From contig NZ_LMBZ01000012.1 of NCBI RefSeq assembly GCF_001439635.1, positions 54,513-118,512 of the forward strand: a stretch of 64,000 bases of DNA. Reading direction: 5' to 3'. Within the stretch, counting starts at the first letter, position 1, and each line of letters opens with the position of its first letter. The position numbers and the translations under genes were made by a program. Positions 17,617-27,353 of the stretch are shown one piece after another. The notes below the pieces were generated by a model. That model saw nothing but the letters and a program-made list of their open reading frames with translations, had not been told where the DNA came from and ran no database searches. Origin of the DNA: Solibacillus cecembensis (GTDB lineage Bacteria; Bacillota; Bacilli; Bacillales_A; Planococcaceae).

Positions 17617-18684
17617 TTATTTCTTCTTTAGATTATTTGCATGAAAGTATGCAACTGGAAGATTATTTTTCGCATGTTGTTGGGTAGAGATGAGACTTTT
17701 AATAAGGCTTTGATAATTATTACCGTTATCTGGAAACGAAGCCAAACCGATTGAAGTTGTAATTTGGACGTTGACGTGGTGCCGAGCAATCTCTTTATTA
17801 ATCGTATGCGCCTCTGTTACTGCGATGGCGGGGGCAACATCCTTTAAAACAATAATAAATTCTTCACCGTTTAACTTCCCAACGAAAGCACCATTTTTAT
17901 TGGCGTACTCCTGAAGAAACTGTGCGAGCTGCTTAATGACCACATCGCCAAATTGATAACCGTGAGTAGAAAGAATGGATTTGAAATCATTAATATGTAA
18001 CAGCATAAGGGTAAAGCACTTTTCTTTAGCAAGCGCGTCTAGCACGTATTTTTCAATGGTCGCATTGTTTGGCAATTGTGTTAAGTAATCAATTTTTGAT
18101 AAATATTTCGTCTCATTAATTTTTTGATTTGTATTTTTAATTTGATTGACAATAAAGTATATCGAGTAAAATGAAATGATCGTAAAAATTGTGTAAAGTA
18201 AAACCAAAAGAAAGCCGCCACCACGATAAAAAACGATGGCTAAAATGACAAAAGCCATTTCAATTGAGCTAAACCAAAAGTAGGTAAAAATATTTTGATA
18301 ATTATAGTGATATTTTCGACCAGCGAAAAACAGCACGATTACTAATACGATAAAGTTGAAATTAATAATGAGCGTGTCGGTTGTAAACCCTGATTGAATA
18401 AATCGGCTTATACCCATAATGAAACCACTAATAAGTAACGCAATAGGACCGCCAAGTAAACCGCTAAAGAGCAATGGGATAATTCTGGAGTTAACCATAA
18501 TTCCAAATGCAAATTCAGCAGAAAAAGCTGTTAAAAAAATACCCGCAATACCAAAGTTTAAGCCAATCATATATGGGTAAAAACGATTTATGATGGGATT
18601 TTCTTTGTAATAGAGAAGCGGCCAGTAAATTAAAATTGAAAACGTTGTTAATATACAGAAGATGTATAAAATATTTAGTAGCAT
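17617..18684 (-). CDS. Membrane protein with 5TM sensor region and degenerate GGDEF domain
   Basis: The 355-residue protein has an N-terminal block of about six hydrophobic helices (residues 5-180) resembling the 5TM-LytS/YhcK receptor region, then a GGDEF-like domain from about residue 195. Key positions are changed. The usual LTGLxNR is LTQLPNN, the metal-binding aspartates of DxDxFK are replaced in HINDFK, and GG(D/E)EF reads NGEEF at 272-276. The domain therefore probably does not make c-di-GMP and may bind a nucleotide or act as a scaffold. The start is ATG 18682-18684, behind AAAAGGGAG; a longer frame to 18828 lacks a site. It is a single gene, convergent with speB. Confidence 0.85.
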   Translation of the reverse strand: MLLNILYIFCILTTFSILIYWPLLYYKENPIINRFYPYMIGLNFGIAGIFLTAFSAEFAFGIMVNSRIIPLLFSGLLGGPIALLISGFIMGISRFIQSGFTTDTLIINFNFIVLVIVLFFAGRKYHYNYQNIFTYFWFSSIEMAFVILAIVFYRGGGFLLVLLYTIFTIISFYSIYFIVNQIKNTNQKINETKYLSKIDYLTQLPNNATIEKYVLDALAKEKCFTLMLLHINDFKSILSTHGYQFGDVVIKQLAQFLQEYANKNGAFVGKLNGEEFIIVLKDVAPAIAVTEAHTINKEIARHHVNVQITTSIGLASFPDNGNNYQSLIKSLISTQQHAKNNLPVAYFHANNLKKK

Positions 18685-18928
18685 AATAAACTCCCTTTTG
18701 TCTAAATTAATCATTACTTTCATTTTATAATGAAAAACTATCAAATTGGGGCAATTGAAGAAAATTCGTAGTAATCGGAACAAATTATCTTCGTTCAGGT
18801 CTAAGCACAGTTCAAAAACTTGATGCAATTATAGCGGCGAGTAATTGATGAGTTGAGTCTTGCTTATAGACGTTCATTTATCCTATAATAAAAAGGTTAT
18901 AGAAATTGAAGTAAGGGAGCTGACTGCT

Positions 18929-19366
18929 ATGGTGAAAGATACAGGGAAAACAGTTAAAATAAAGATTGTTTCCTCCATCATTCCAACCGATGGCGAGCTT
19001 GAAAAATATGAAATGTGGCTTGAAGGCAATCACATTGAAAAAGGCGGAAGTTCGTACTTACGATATGAGGAAGTCCAGGAAGATTTGAAAATTCAAACGA
19101 CAGTTAAATTAACGGAACATCAATCCGTTATTATGCGAAGAGGTGGCGTGAATATGCGCTTACCATTGAATCCAAATCGACGAGAAGATGGCCATTATGA
19201 AAGTCCAATGGGTTCACTTCCAATCACGACGAATACACATCAGCTATCATTAGAAGTGAGTAAAGATCAGCAAGCATCAGGACGTTTTTTGACGCAATAT
19301 GATCTTATAATTGGCGGAAGTTCAGTCGGCCACTATACATTAGAAATACATTATTCGGAGGTATAA
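18929..19366 (+). CDS. ywiB: DUF1934 family protein YwiB
   Basis: The 145-residue protein matches YwiB, a small calycin-like beta-barrel protein of unknown function that precedes argS in Bacillales. Family features include KIKIVSSI at the start, [12 protein letters not shown] in the middle and GHYTLEIHY near the end. The start is ATG 18929-18931, with AAGGGAG 9 nt upstream. Longer frames to 18860 lack a site. Its stop is 2 nt before the argS ATG, so the two genes are very likely cotranscribed and translationally coupled. Confidence 0.9.
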   Translation: MVKDTGKTVKIKIVSSIIPTDGELEKYEMWLEGNHIEKGGSSYLRYEEVQEDLKIQTTVKLTEHQSVIMRRGGVNMRLPLNPNRREDGHYESPMGSLPITTNTHQLSLEVSKDQQASGRFLTQYDLIIGGSSVGHYTLEIHYSEV

Positions 19367-19368
19367 AG

Positions 19369-21036
19369 ATGAACGCAGTAGAACAATTACAACAGTCCAT
19401 TAAAGCGGCACTTGCAGCAGCAGTAGAAAAAGCAGGCCTAGTGGAAGCTGGTACAGAATTAAACATCCATTTAGAAACACCAAAAGATAAAGCAAACGGT
19501 GACTTTGCAACGAATATTGCTATGCAATTAACAAAATTAGCGAAAAAGCCACCTCGTGCCATTGCAGAGGCGATTATAGAAAATGTTGAAACAGAAGGCA
19601 CAGATATCGAAAAAATGGATATCGCGGGTCCTGGTTTCTTAAACATTACAGTACGCAAAGATTTCCTTGCAAGTGTTGTAAAAGCGGCATTTGAACAAGG
19701 TGAAGTGTACGGTCGCTCGAATGCAGGTGGCGCACAAAAAGTACAAGTTGAATTCGTTTCAGCTAACCCAACTGGTGACTTACATTTAGGTCATGCGCGC
19801 GGGGCATCTGTAGGGGATTCTTTATGCAACGTGCTTGATTTTGCGGGCTATGATGTGTCACGTGAATACTACATCAATGATGCGGGTAATCAAATTAACA
19901 ATTTAGCGTACTCTTTAGAAGCACGATATAAACAAGCTTTAGGCATGACTGCGGATATGCCAGAGGATGGCTACCATGGTCAAGATATTATCGATATTGC
20001 AGGAAACTTATCTAATGAGTTTGGTGCAACGATTTTAGACAAAACGGATGAAGAACGTTTCGAATTTTTCCGTGAGCATGGCTTAAAGTTAGAGCTGGAC
20101 AAGCTGAAAAAAGACTTAAAAGATTTCCGTGTTGATTTCGATGTGTGGTATTCAGAAACATCGCTATATAAAAACGGCAAAATCGAAGTAGCACTAGATA
20201 AATTAAAAGCGAATGGTCATGTATTTGAAGAAGAGGGCGCGACTTGGTTCCGTTCGACAACTTTTGGTGATGACAAAGACCGTGTTTTAATTAAAAATGA
20301 TGGCTCATTCACATATTTAACACCGGATATTGCGTACCATGAAGATAAACTTGTGCGCGGTTTCCAAAAGTTAATTAATATTTGGGGCGCGGATCACCAC
20401 GGCTACATTCCACGTATGAAAGCGGCAATCGAGGCACTTGGTTATGACCGTGAAACGTTAGAAGTAGAAGTGATTCAAATGGTTCAGCTGTACAAAAACG
20501 GCGAGAAATTTAAAATGTCAAAACGTACTGGTAATGCAGTAACGATGCGTGAGCTTGTGGAAGAAGTAGGGCTAGATGCTGTACGTTATTTCTTCGTTAA
20601 AACAGCAGGCGACTCACACATGGATTTCGATTTAGATTTAGCGGTTTCACAATCAAACGAAAACCCAGTGTACTATGCACAATACGCACATGCTCGTATT
20701 TCTTCGATTTTACGTTCAGCCGGGGAGCAAGGTTTTGCGGCTACTTTAGAAAACGTTGCATTATTAACAGCTGAAAAAGAAGAAGACGTTCTGAAAAAAG
20801 TTGGCGCATTCCCACAAGTGGTGGCAGATGCCGCGAAGCACCGCACACCGCACCGTATCGCCAATTATATTCAAGAATTAGCAGCAGCATTCCACAGCTT
20901 CTACAATGCTGAAAAAGTGTTAAATGTTGATAACAAAGAGCTAACAGAGGCACGTTTAGCATTAATCACGGCAGTAAAAACAACAATTGCCAACGCATTA
21001 AAATTAATCGGTGTAAGCGCACCAGAAAAAATGTAA
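19369..21036 (+). CDS. argS: Arginyl-tRNA synthetase
   Basis: The 555-residue class I synthetase attaches arginine to tRNA-Arg. It has the N-terminal Arg-tRNA add-1 domain (about residues 1-110), the HIGH-type motif HLGH at 139-142 within [16 protein letters not shown], a KMSKRTGN motif, and the C-terminal DALR anticodon-binding domain (HARISSILR onward). The KMSK form, rather than its loss seen in some ArgRS, is notable but normal for this branch. The ATG has GGAGG 7 nt upstream. It is coupled to ywiB. A hairpin terminator follows. Confidence 0.97.
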   Translation: MNAVEQLQQSIKAALAAAVEKAGLVEAGTELNIHLETPKDKANGDFATNIAMQLTKLAKKPPRAIAEAIIENVETEGTDIEKMDIAGPGFLNITVRKDFLASVVKAAFEQGEVYGRSNAGGAQKVQVEFVSANPTGDLHLGHARGASVGDSLCNVLDFAGYDVSREYYINDAGNQINNLAYSLEARYKQALGMTADMPEDGYHGQDIIDIAGNLSNEFGATILDKTDEERFEFFREHGLKLELDKLKKDLKDFRVDFDVWYSETSLYKNGKIEVALDKLKANGHVFEEEGATWFRSTTFGDDKDRVLIKNDGSFTYLTPDIAYHEDKLVRGFQKLINIWGADHHGYIPRMKAAIEALGYDRETLEVEVIQMVQLYKNGEKFKMSKRTGNAVTMRELVEEVGLDAVRYFFVKTAGDSHMDFDLDLAVSQSNENPVYYAQYAHARISSILRSAGEQGFAATLENVALLTAEKEEDVLKKVGAFPQVVADAAKHRTPHRIANYIQELAAAFHSFYNAEKVLNVDNKELTEARLALITAVKTTIANALKLIGVSAPEKM

Positions 21037-21053
21037 TTTCAATTATCCATGAT

Positions 21054-21097
21054 GACCAGTCACTTTCTTTTAAATGAGAAAGAGGCTGGTCTTTTTT
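21054..21097 (+). terminator. Rho-independent terminator after argS
   Basis: GACCAG and CTTTCT pair with AGAAAG and CTGGTC across a small internal loop, followed by a run of six T. Confidence 0.85.
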
Positions 21098-21161
21098 GCG
21101 TATAAAAAGGATGCCAAATTAACTAATTAACTATTCCTATAAAAAAACTTGGAATTAATTA

Positions 21162-21190
21162 TTGACTTTGGAATATTCTGAAAGTATGAT
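21162..21190 (+). promoter_or_regulatory. Sigma-A promoter of the flavoprotein/ABC transporter operon
   Basis: TTGACT at 21162-21167, a 17-bp spacer and TATGAT at 21185-21190 lie about 55 bp before the TTG start. No T-box or S-box leader fits in the short space between. Confidence 0.75.
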
Positions 21191-21244
21191 TAAACGCAAC
21201 AGTTCAAAACGATACTAAATCAATTAGAAAAGGTGGCGTTTCAT

Positions 21245-22423
21245 TTGAGTAAAAAATTATTTGTTCAGACAGAAAAACAACGATACTGGTTGGAGAAGCT
21301 TGCGACTTTGGAAGAAGATTTTACACAAAGTGCCCAGCAAATAGATGAGGATTCAGTATTTCCTTTTGAAAATTTTAAAAAACTACGTGAAATCGGCTAT
21401 ACAAAAACAACATTACCAGCAGAATTTGGTGGGGAAGGCTTTACTGTTTACGACGCGGTGTTAGCACATGAAACATTATCGAGCTATTGTGGCAGCACGG
21501 GTTTAGCGGCATCTTGGACGATTCAAAATATTGGGGAGCTTTTTGAAAATCGTTATTGGGAGCAATCCAAGTTGGAAACCTTTGCACAGGAAGTCAACAG
21601 AGGTGCGACGATTAACCGCGCAGTAAGTGAGTTTGCGATGGGCAGTCCAGTGCGCGGTGGTAGACCAGCAACGACGGCAAAAAAAGACGGTGAATTTTAT
21701 ATAATAAATGGACGCAAAAATTACACGAGTGGTGCACCAGACTTAGATTATTTTTTAGTATCTGCGTGGGTAGAAGAAGAGGATCATTTAGGATTTTTCC
21801 TCGTACCAAAAACAGCTGCAGGCGTATCAGTCGATAATACTTGGGATGTATTTTCGATGCGAGGCACAGGTAGTGATGACCTTGTACTCGAAAATGTACG
21901 CGTAGAGCGGTCTTCTTTGGTTGAAATTCCGAGTTATTCTACAGGTTTTAAATTAAACGGTTGGTTGTTATTAATTCCTGCTACTTATTTAGGTATTGCG
22001 CAAGCAGCTCGTGATTATGCGGTCAACTTTGCAACGCAGCACTCACCGAACAGTATTCAAGGAACAATTGCTGAATTGCCAAATGTGCAAAACTTAATCG
22101 GCGAGATGGATTTAGAGTTAGCAAATGCAAGATTTACGCTTTATGGGGTGGCGCAATTGTACAGCAACCCGCAGACGAAATTGACAATTACGAATGAAGT
22201 GAATATCGCCAAGCATGTAGTAACGAACACCGCGATTCAAGTAGTTGATAAGGCGATGCGCTTGGTCGGTGCGAAAAGTTTACAGCGTTCAAATCCATTG
22301 CAACGCTATTACCGCGATGTACGTGCGGGGCTTCATAACCCACCGATGGATGATATTACGATTAAAAAGTTAGCTGAAACGGCTATTAACGAAAACTTAA
22401 AAAAGAAAGAGGTTTTAACATGA
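21245..22423 (+). CDS. Acyl-CoA dehydrogenase-like flavoprotein (YdbM/SfnB-like)
   Basis: The 392-residue protein has the acyl-CoA dehydrogenase fold: an N-terminal helical domain, a beta domain with NGRKNYTSGA, and a C-terminal helical domain. It lacks the YEGT-type C-terminal motif with the catalytic Glu that both dehydrogenases at 36-38 kb keep. Instead it has RYYRDVRAGLHNPPMDD, as in YdbM and flavin-dependent monooxygenases of the DszC/SfnB type, some of which release sulfur from organic compounds. Its operon with a polar amino-acid ABC transporter supports scavenging of an N- or S-containing compound; the substrate is inferred, not shown. The start is TTG 21245-21247, behind AAAGGTGG; the GTG at 21233 is inside that site. 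Confidence 0.8.
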   Translation: MSKKLFVQTEKQRYWLEKLATLEEDFTQSAQQIDEDSVFPFENFKKLREIGYTKTTLPAEFGGEGFTVYDAVLAHETLSSYCGSTGLAASWTIQNIGELFENRYWEQSKLETFAQEVNRGATINRAVSEFAMGSPVRGGRPATTAKKDGEFYIINGRKNYTSGAPDLDYFLVSAWVEEEDHLGFFLVPKTAAGVSVDNTWDVFSMRGTGSDDLVLENVRVERSSLVEIPSYSTGFKLNGWLLLIPATYLGIAQAARDYAVNFATQHSPNSIQGTIAELPNVQNLIGEMDLELANARFTLYGVAQLYSNPQTKLTITNEVNIAKHVVTNTAIQVVDKAMRLVGAKSLQRSNPLQRYYRDVRAGLHNPPMDDITIKKLAETAINENLKKKEVLT

Positions 22424-23289
22424 ACGTAAAAAAAATAATCCAATTTGCAACAATCAGTTTTACCGCAGTAGCGCTATTGTCCGCTTGTGGAAATAATCCG
22501 GATTCAAGTTCAGCTTCAGCAGGAGAGACGAAAGACGGTGTAACAATCGTCAAAGTAGCTTACGATCAGGCAAGTAAACCGATGTCGTACATTGACGAAA
22601 AGGGTGATGCAACAGGCTATGATGTAGAAGTTATGAAACTCGTGGATGAAGCGCTAGAAGACTATGAATTCCAATATGTCGGTACAACTAGCGATGATTT
22701 ATTAATCGGTGTGGAGCAAGGGAAATATGATGTCGGTGTAAAAAATGCCTTTTGGACAGAAGAGCGTACACAAAAATATATTTTCCCACAGCAATTTTTA
22801 GGGTTAAGTAGTGCAGGGCTTGTTTTGAAAAAAGAAGATGCACAGATTAAAAATTTGAGTGATTTTGCATCGGCTGGGTTTGAGTTAGCGCCGATTGCAG
22901 CGAATAACGCGCAGTATACCGTAATCGCTGAATACAATGAGGAAAATCCGGATAATCCAGTAAACTTGAAGGCTGGCGAGGAATTTTCCGTAGATGTAGT
23001 GCAATGGGTAAATGAAGGGCGTGTCGATGGTGGCGTTATTATTGAAGGTGCTTTCAACGGGCAAGTTTTAACAGAAGGTGGCCCGTATTACAATTTGAAA
23101 GACGATGTTGTTTATAACCAGTTTGCGGTTATTAAAACATGGCCATTATTTAATAAAAAACAACAACAATTTGCAGATGCTTATGATCAAGCGATTACTG
23201 AATTAAAAGAAACGGATGCATTACGGGAGCTAACCGTCGAGTTTTACGGTAAGGATTTATTTGAAGTACTCGATTCAGTAAAGCGTTAA
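22420..23289 (+). CDS. Amino-acid-type ABC transporter substrate-binding lipoprotein
   Basis: The 289-residue protein has a lipoprotein signal peptide with lipobox LLSAC near residues 19-23, then a family 3 solute-binding domain (KVAYDQASKPMSYIDEKGDATGYDVEVMK). It should be tethered outside the membrane and deliver ligand to the two permeases that follow. Its ATG overlaps the flavoprotein stop as ATGA, so the genes are translationally coupled. Cystine or a related sulfur amino acid is a reasonable guess, by resemblance of the operon to the B. subtilis tcyJKLMN and yxe clusters. The ligand is not determined by sequence. Confidence 0.88.
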   Translation: MNVKKIIQFATISFTAVALLSACGNNPDSSSASAGETKDGVTIVKVAYDQASKPMSYIDEKGDATGYDVEVMKLVDEALEDYEFQYVGTTSDDLLIGVEQGKYDVGVKNAFWTEERTQKYIFPQQFLGLSSAGLVLKKEDAQIKNLSDFASAGFELAPIAANNAQYTVIAEYNEENPDNPVNLKAGEEFSVDVVQWVNEGRVDGGVIIEGAFNGQVLTEGGPYYNLKDDVVYNQFAVIKTWPLFNKKQQQFADAYDQAITELKETDALRELTVEFYGKDLFEVLDSVKR

Positions 23290-23364
23290 ATAGAAGGGGC
23301 TACTTAAGGGTTTGTTCTTAGCAGCTCCTTTCACTCAAAAACTCGATTAGGAGGTGGCAAGCAA

Positions 23365-24075
23365 ATGGAGAAGTATTTTGATCTATCCTATATTTGGTCA
23401 GCATTACCCGCATTGCTCCCTTATTTATGGATTACGATTTATATTGCCGTGTTGTCAGTCATTTGTGGCTCAATCATGGGATTTGGATTAGCGGCAGCAA
23501 AATTAAGTCGCAACAAATGGCTGCGCGTGTTAGCGGAAGGTTATACAACGATTATGCGCTGTACACCTTCAATCGTCTTACTCTTTTTAGTTTATTACGG
23601 TGTCCCAGCATTTGCTGAAAATCTTTTCGGTGTCGATTTGCAAAATGTTTCAACCGGTGTTTTTGTCGTCATCACATTTAGCTTACAATTTGCGGCGATG
23701 ATGTCTGAGGTCATTCGGTCAGCGTATTTAGCGATAGACCGTGGTCAATTCGAGGCAGCTGTCAGTGTTGGGTTAACACCATTTCAAGCGTACCGACGAA
23801 TTATTTTTCCACAAGCATTTGTTATTGCACTACCGAACTTTGGAAATGGTTTCATCTCGGTTTTACAAGAGGGAGCGCTCGCATACACTATTGGTTTTAT
23901 CGACATTGTTGGAAAGGCGAATTTAATTATTGCGAATAATTATGGAACGCATACATTGGAAATTTTTATCGCACTGGCGGTTATTTATTGGCTACTTGCC
24001 ATTATCATTGAAAAAATATTTGCCTTGCTTGAAAAAATCTTTCAAAAAGGGAAGCAACCAATTCGGGCGACATAG
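23365..24075 (+). CDS. Polar amino-acid ABC transporter permease 1
   Basis: The 236-residue integral membrane protein belongs to the HisM/GlnP permease family. It has about five helices, the TTIMRCTPSIVLLFLVYYG segment near residue 65, and the EAA loop that docks the ATPase (DRGQFEAAVSVGLTPFQAYRRI). The ATG follows GGAGGTGG. It is the third gene of the operon and should pair with the next permease as a heterodimer. Confidence 0.9.
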   Translation: MEKYFDLSYIWSALPALLPYLWITIYIAVLSVICGSIMGFGLAAAKLSRNKWLRVLAEGYTTIMRCTPSIVLLFLVYYGVPAFAENLFGVDLQNVSTGVFVVITFSLQFAAMMSEVIRSAYLAIDRGQFEAAVSVGLTPFQAYRRIIFPQAFVIALPNFGNGFISVLQEGALAYTIGFIDIVGKANLIIANNYGTHTLEIFIALAVIYWLLAIIIEKIFALLEKIFQKGKQPIRAT

Positions 24076-24087
24076 GGGGGACACTTG

Positions 24088-24798
24088 ATGGGATTCATTG
24101 ATTGGAAATTTTTAATTGATACATTTTTTGTAGCATTAAGTGGTGTTCCAGTAGCACTTCTTGTCACGGTTATTTCATTACTAATCGCAGTTCCGTTTGG
24201 TTTTTTCCTCGCCTTGTCGCGCATTTATGAAATACCGGTGCTCAATTCATTTGCGAAATTATATATTTCATTCGTCCGTGGAACACCGATTATTATTCAA
24301 ATATTTGTGCTATATGCAACGATTCCACTTCTGCTAAATGGGCTATTCGAGAAATATGAGATTGATTACCCAATCTATGAAATTAACCCACTTTGGTATG
24401 CGTTTATTATATTCTCGTTCAATACGACCGCTGTATTAATCGAAGTTTTTCGTTCGGCATTACAAACCGTATCCAAGGGGCAAATTGAGGCGGCACACTC
24501 AGTTGGGCTGACAACATGGCAAGCGTATCGACGTATTATCATCCCGCAAGCTTTAGTTGCAGCAATGCCAAATTTATGTACGGCAACGATCAATTTAATA
24601 AAAGCAACTTCACTAGGTTACGCGATTTCACTTCAAGAAATTACGTTGAAAGCAAAAGTAGAAGCTAATTTCGGCTACAACTATTTAGAAGCATATCTTG
24701 ATATTTTCATTGTGTATTTACTCATTTGTATCGCTGTTGAATATTTATTTAAATGGTATGAAAAGAGATTAAGTCGATATCAATTACGTCTAGTGTAG
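24088..24798 (+). CDS. Polar amino-acid ABC transporter permease 2
   Basis: The 236-residue protein is a second HisM-type permease, related to its neighbour. It has SFVRGTPIIIQIFVLYATIP and the EAA loop SKGQIEAAHSVGLTTWQAYRRI, and about five membrane helices. I choose ATG 24088-24090 over the TTG just before it; the GGGGGG ribosome site lies about 8 nt upstream. It forms the transmembrane pair with the preceding permease. The presence of two different permeases argues for a heterodimeric transporter. Confidence 0.9.
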   Translation: MGFIDWKFLIDTFFVALSGVPVALLVTVISLLIAVPFGFFLALSRIYEIPVLNSFAKLYISFVRGTPIIIQIFVLYATIPLLLNGLFEKYEIDYPIYEINPLWYAFIIFSFNTTAVLIEVFRSALQTVSKGQIEAAHSVGLTTWQAYRRIIIPQALVAAMPNLCTATINLIKATSLGYAISLQEITLKAKVEANFGYNYLEAYLDIFIVYLLICIAVEYLFKWYEKRLSRYQLRLV

Positions 24799-24810
24799 GG
24801 GGAGTGCAAA

Positions 24811-25566
24811 ATGTTAGAAATTAAAAATGTGCATAAAACGTTTGGGAAGAATGAAATTTTAAAAGGTGTGGATTTAACAATTGATAAAGGGGATGTTGTT
24901 GTTATTTTAGGTCCGAGTGGCTCTGGCAAAACGACACTTCTCCGTTGTATCAATTTCTTAGAACGTGCAGATGAAGGCACAGCCAGCTTTGATACGATTC
25001 AAGTGGATTTACACAATGCATCGAAAAAGGACATTTTAGCCATTCGTAAAAAAACGGCTTTTGTTTTTCAAAACTATAATTTATTTAACAATAAAACGGC
25101 ACTTGAAAATGTGGCGGAAGGTCTCTATATCGGGCGCGGCTTGAAAAAAGAAGAAGCGTTAAAAATTTCAAAAGAGGCGCTTAATCGGGTCGGTTTAGCT
25201 GAAAAATACGATGCCTATCCAAGTCAGCTTTCTGGTGGGCAACAGCAACGAGTTGGCATTGCTCGCGCGGTTGCTTTGAATCCAGATATTATTTTATTCG
25301 ATGAACCTACGTCAGCACTAGACCCGGAGCTTGTCGGAGAAGTGCTAACGGTTATGAAGGATATTGCGAGAGAAGGAACGACGATGCTTGTTGTAACACA
25401 TGAAATGTCATTCGCACGTGATGTGGCAAACCGCGTCATCTTTATGGATGGTGGCAATGTTGTTGAGGAGGGCACGCCACATGAGATTTTTGTCCAGCCA
25501 AAAGAGGAGCGTACAAAACGATTCCTTCAACGCGTGTTGCCAGATGATTATTCGTATCATATATAA
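24811..25566 (+). CDS. Polar amino-acid ABC transporter ATPase
   Basis: The 251-residue protein is the ATP-hydrolysing subunit of the importer. It shows Walker [10 protein letters not shown] (about residues 33-41), the Q-loop FVFQNYNLF, signature LSGGQQQR, Walker [13 protein letters not shown] and the switch His in VVTHEM. It is most like GlnQ/TcyN-type ATPases. The ATG follows AGGGGGAG, and the gene closes the operon that begins at 21245. Confidence 0.93.
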   Translation: MLEIKNVHKTFGKNEILKGVDLTIDKGDVVVILGPSGSGKTTLLRCINFLERADEGTASFDTIQVDLHNASKKDILAIRKKTAFVFQNYNLFNNKTALENVAEGLYIGRGLKKEEALKISKEALNRVGLAEKYDAYPSQLSGGQQQRVGIARAVALNPDIILFDEPTSALDPELVGEVLTVMKDIAREGTTMLVVTHEMSFARDVANRVIFMDGGNVVEEGTPHEIFVQPKEERTKRFLQRVLPDDYSYHI

Positions 25567-25649
25567 GAGAAGGAATTGGTGATTTTTCACATGCGATGTC
25601 ATTCATAACATATTGGCCTCTTTATTGATTAACCTAATATTTTAATAAT

Positions 25650-25676
25650 CAGGTGTATCTATGTAGATGCCTTTTT
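25650..25676 (+). terminator. Probable terminator of the ABC transporter operon
   Basis: A short imperfect stem (GGTGTATC with GATGCC, one bulge or wobble) is followed by TTTTT just before the convergent deacetylase gene. Confidence 0.5.
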
Positions 25677-25682
25677 AAGAGA

Positions 25683-26639
25683 TTAGAGACGCGGATCCTT
25701 CTGAAAGTTGAGGTCGAAATGATTAGCTTCATCATATACGACAAACTTATATCCTTGTTCTCTGTAAAATGCAATAATCCCTGGAAGTGCCGCCAAAGTT
25801 TGTGGTTTTTCGTGCATTAGCACAACTTCTCTATCAGAATTTGTGCCACTTTTAACATTCTCTATAATTTGGGCTGGATTATCTTTTAACGTCCAGTCAT
25901 TGGAATCAATTGTCCAATCCCAAACTTTAATGTCTGCGTCTACAATTTGGTTGCGAATCTGTTCACTTTTCAACCCTGGTGCAGAACCATATGGTGGCCG
26001 AACTAAATGGGATTTTGAACCTGTAATCTCATGAATTAGTGCTAATGTTTCATTCATCTCAGGCACAAACTGATTTTCCTTATATAATGTTTTGAATTCA
26101 TGCGTCATGCTATGGGCACCGATATAATGACCTTCTGTTGTGGCGCGTTTTACACTTTCCTGGAGTTGCTCTTTTATCAGGTTGCTTCCTTGCATGAAAA
26201 AGGTTGCTTTCACATCTTGCTGGTGTAAGACGTCTAGAAATTGGTCCGTGAGGTTACTAGGACCATCATCAAATGTTAGGTAGACCACTTTCTCTAAAGG
26301 TTTTTCTTCAGTACTTGCTTGTTTTTTCGTTTGTTCCTTATCTTGGCTGATTGAGGCTTCTACCTTCTCTGTCGAATTTTGTTGGGTGTTGTTGTTTACG
26401 TCAGAATTAGCGTGTTCTAAAGAATCTTCCATTAGATTAGTTTGTTCTTTACCTTGGCTAATCGAAGGTTCTACTTTATCAGTTACATCTTGCTTGATAA
26501 TTTTTTCATTGTTAGCATACGATTTCCCTACAATAAAACCAGTGAAAAAAGTAGGAACTAGCATAACAAGTATAATCATTACAATTCGTAATCTTCTTTT
26601 TTTTATTCTTTTGGCATACTCATCTTGTTGTAATCTCAT
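25683..26639 (-). CDS. Membrane-anchored polysaccharide deacetylase (NodB domain)
   Basis: The 318-residue protein has a basic cytoplasmic start, one membrane anchor (residues 19-38), a polar linker and a NodB deacetylase domain from about residue 118. Metal and catalytic motifs are intact: TFDDGP at 122-127, H176/H180 in HSMTH, RPPYG at 214-218 and WDWTIDSNDW. It resembles PgdA-type peptidoglycan N-acetylglucosamine deacetylases, which can give lysozyme resistance; chitin or another glycan substrate is not excluded. The linker repeats a 13-residue unit, KVE(P/A)SISQ(G/D)KEQT, at 55-67 and 92-104. The ATG has AGGAGG about 10 nt upstream on the minus strand. Confidence 0.9.
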   Translation of the reverse strand: MRLQQDEYAKRIKKRRLRIVMIILVMLVPTFFTGFIVGKSYANNEKIIKQDVTDKVEPSISQGKEQTNLMEDSLEHANSDVNNNTQQNSTEKVEASISQDKEQTKKQASTEEKPLEKVVYLTFDDGPSNLTDQFLDVLHQQDVKATFFMQGSNLIKEQLQESVKRATTEGHYIGAHSMTHEFKTLYKENQFVPEMNETLALIHEITGSKSHLVRPPYGSAPGLKSEQIRNQIVDADIKVWDWTIDSNDWTLKDNPAQIIENVKSGTNSDREVVLMHEKPQTLAALPGIIAFYREQGYKFVVYDEANHFDLNFQKDPRL

Positions 26640-26958
26640 GATGATAAAATCCTCCTGTTGTAATTTTGAGTGTTTAAGCCTATATGTCTATGTCATGATA
26701 AAATGTTCAATTTTTTCTAATTTTAAACATGTCGCAAATACGTTCTAACTATTTGACGGGCCAAGTGATTAAAAAGTTTAGATTAATTAAAATTGAAATG
26801 TCAGACCGGATATTTTCAGTCCTACTTTTAAGATGGAAGATTTAACATTTAGGACAGGACTTTAATTCGAAGTAAAGTAAAAAAAGCACACATACTTGAT
26901 TTTAATTAATATATCTGAAAACTCCCGCTTATCTACATACAAACATTCATTCTTCCGC

Positions 26959-26964
26959 TATAAT
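26959..26964 (+). promoter_or_regulatory. Probable -10 element of the B12 operon
   Basis: TATAAT lies about 70 bp before the riboswitch aptamer. No convincing -35 hexamer was found at the right distance. Between it and the deacetylase gene (26640-26958) I see no gene or other element. Confidence 0.4.
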
Positions 26965-27034
26965 AGAATAGCCTATTAATTTAATAAAAAAATGTGAAGG
27001 TTCTTAAAAGGAAGTGTGGGAGATTTATTGTAAA

Positions 27035-27234
27035 ATAAGTTTTTCAAATGGACGAATGAGGATTAAAAGGGAAATCGGTTTCATTCCGATGCGGTCCCGC
27101 CACTGTAAATGCGAGTTTGTTGAAAAAAACCACTGAAGAAATTTGGGAAGGTGTCAACAAGTGTTCATGCATGAGCCAGGAGACCTGCCTTTACATTGCC
27201 AATAGTAAACCTGCGTGGATCGGGAGTGGCTTAT
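27035..27234 (+). ncRNA. Cobalamin (B12) riboswitch
   Basis: The conserved aptamer core is present: GGGAAATCGG, then ATGCGGTCCCGCCACTGTAA at about 27098-27120, and the B12 box AGCCAGGAGACCTGCC at 27174-27189. A closing stem is suggested by ATAAGT 27035-27040 with GCTTAT 27229-27234. It precedes the B12 uptake operon and should shut it off when adenosylcobalamin is bound. The terminator at 27269 is the likely expression platform. Confidence 0.93.
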
Positions 27235-27268
27235 AATTGTTATTTCGAAATTATTTGCATACATCAAT

Positions 27269-27301
27269 AGAAGTCTCCCGAGTTGGAGGCTTCTTTCTTT
27301 T
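27269..27301 (+). terminator. Riboswitch-controlled terminator
   Basis: AGAAGTCTCC at 27269-27278 pairs with GGAGGCTTCT at 27285-27294, one G-U, and is followed by TTCTTTT. It lies between the aptamer and btuF. Confidence 0.8.
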
Positions 27302-27353
27302 GGTTGAAGGGCGTATTCTAGATAGGCTATGTAAAATGTAGGAGGAAAAGGAA

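Noticed and set aside
21101..21244. T-box or S-box leader for the amino-acid transporter operon
   Set aside because: The space between promoter and start is about 55 bp, and no specifier, T-box or SAM motif was seen.
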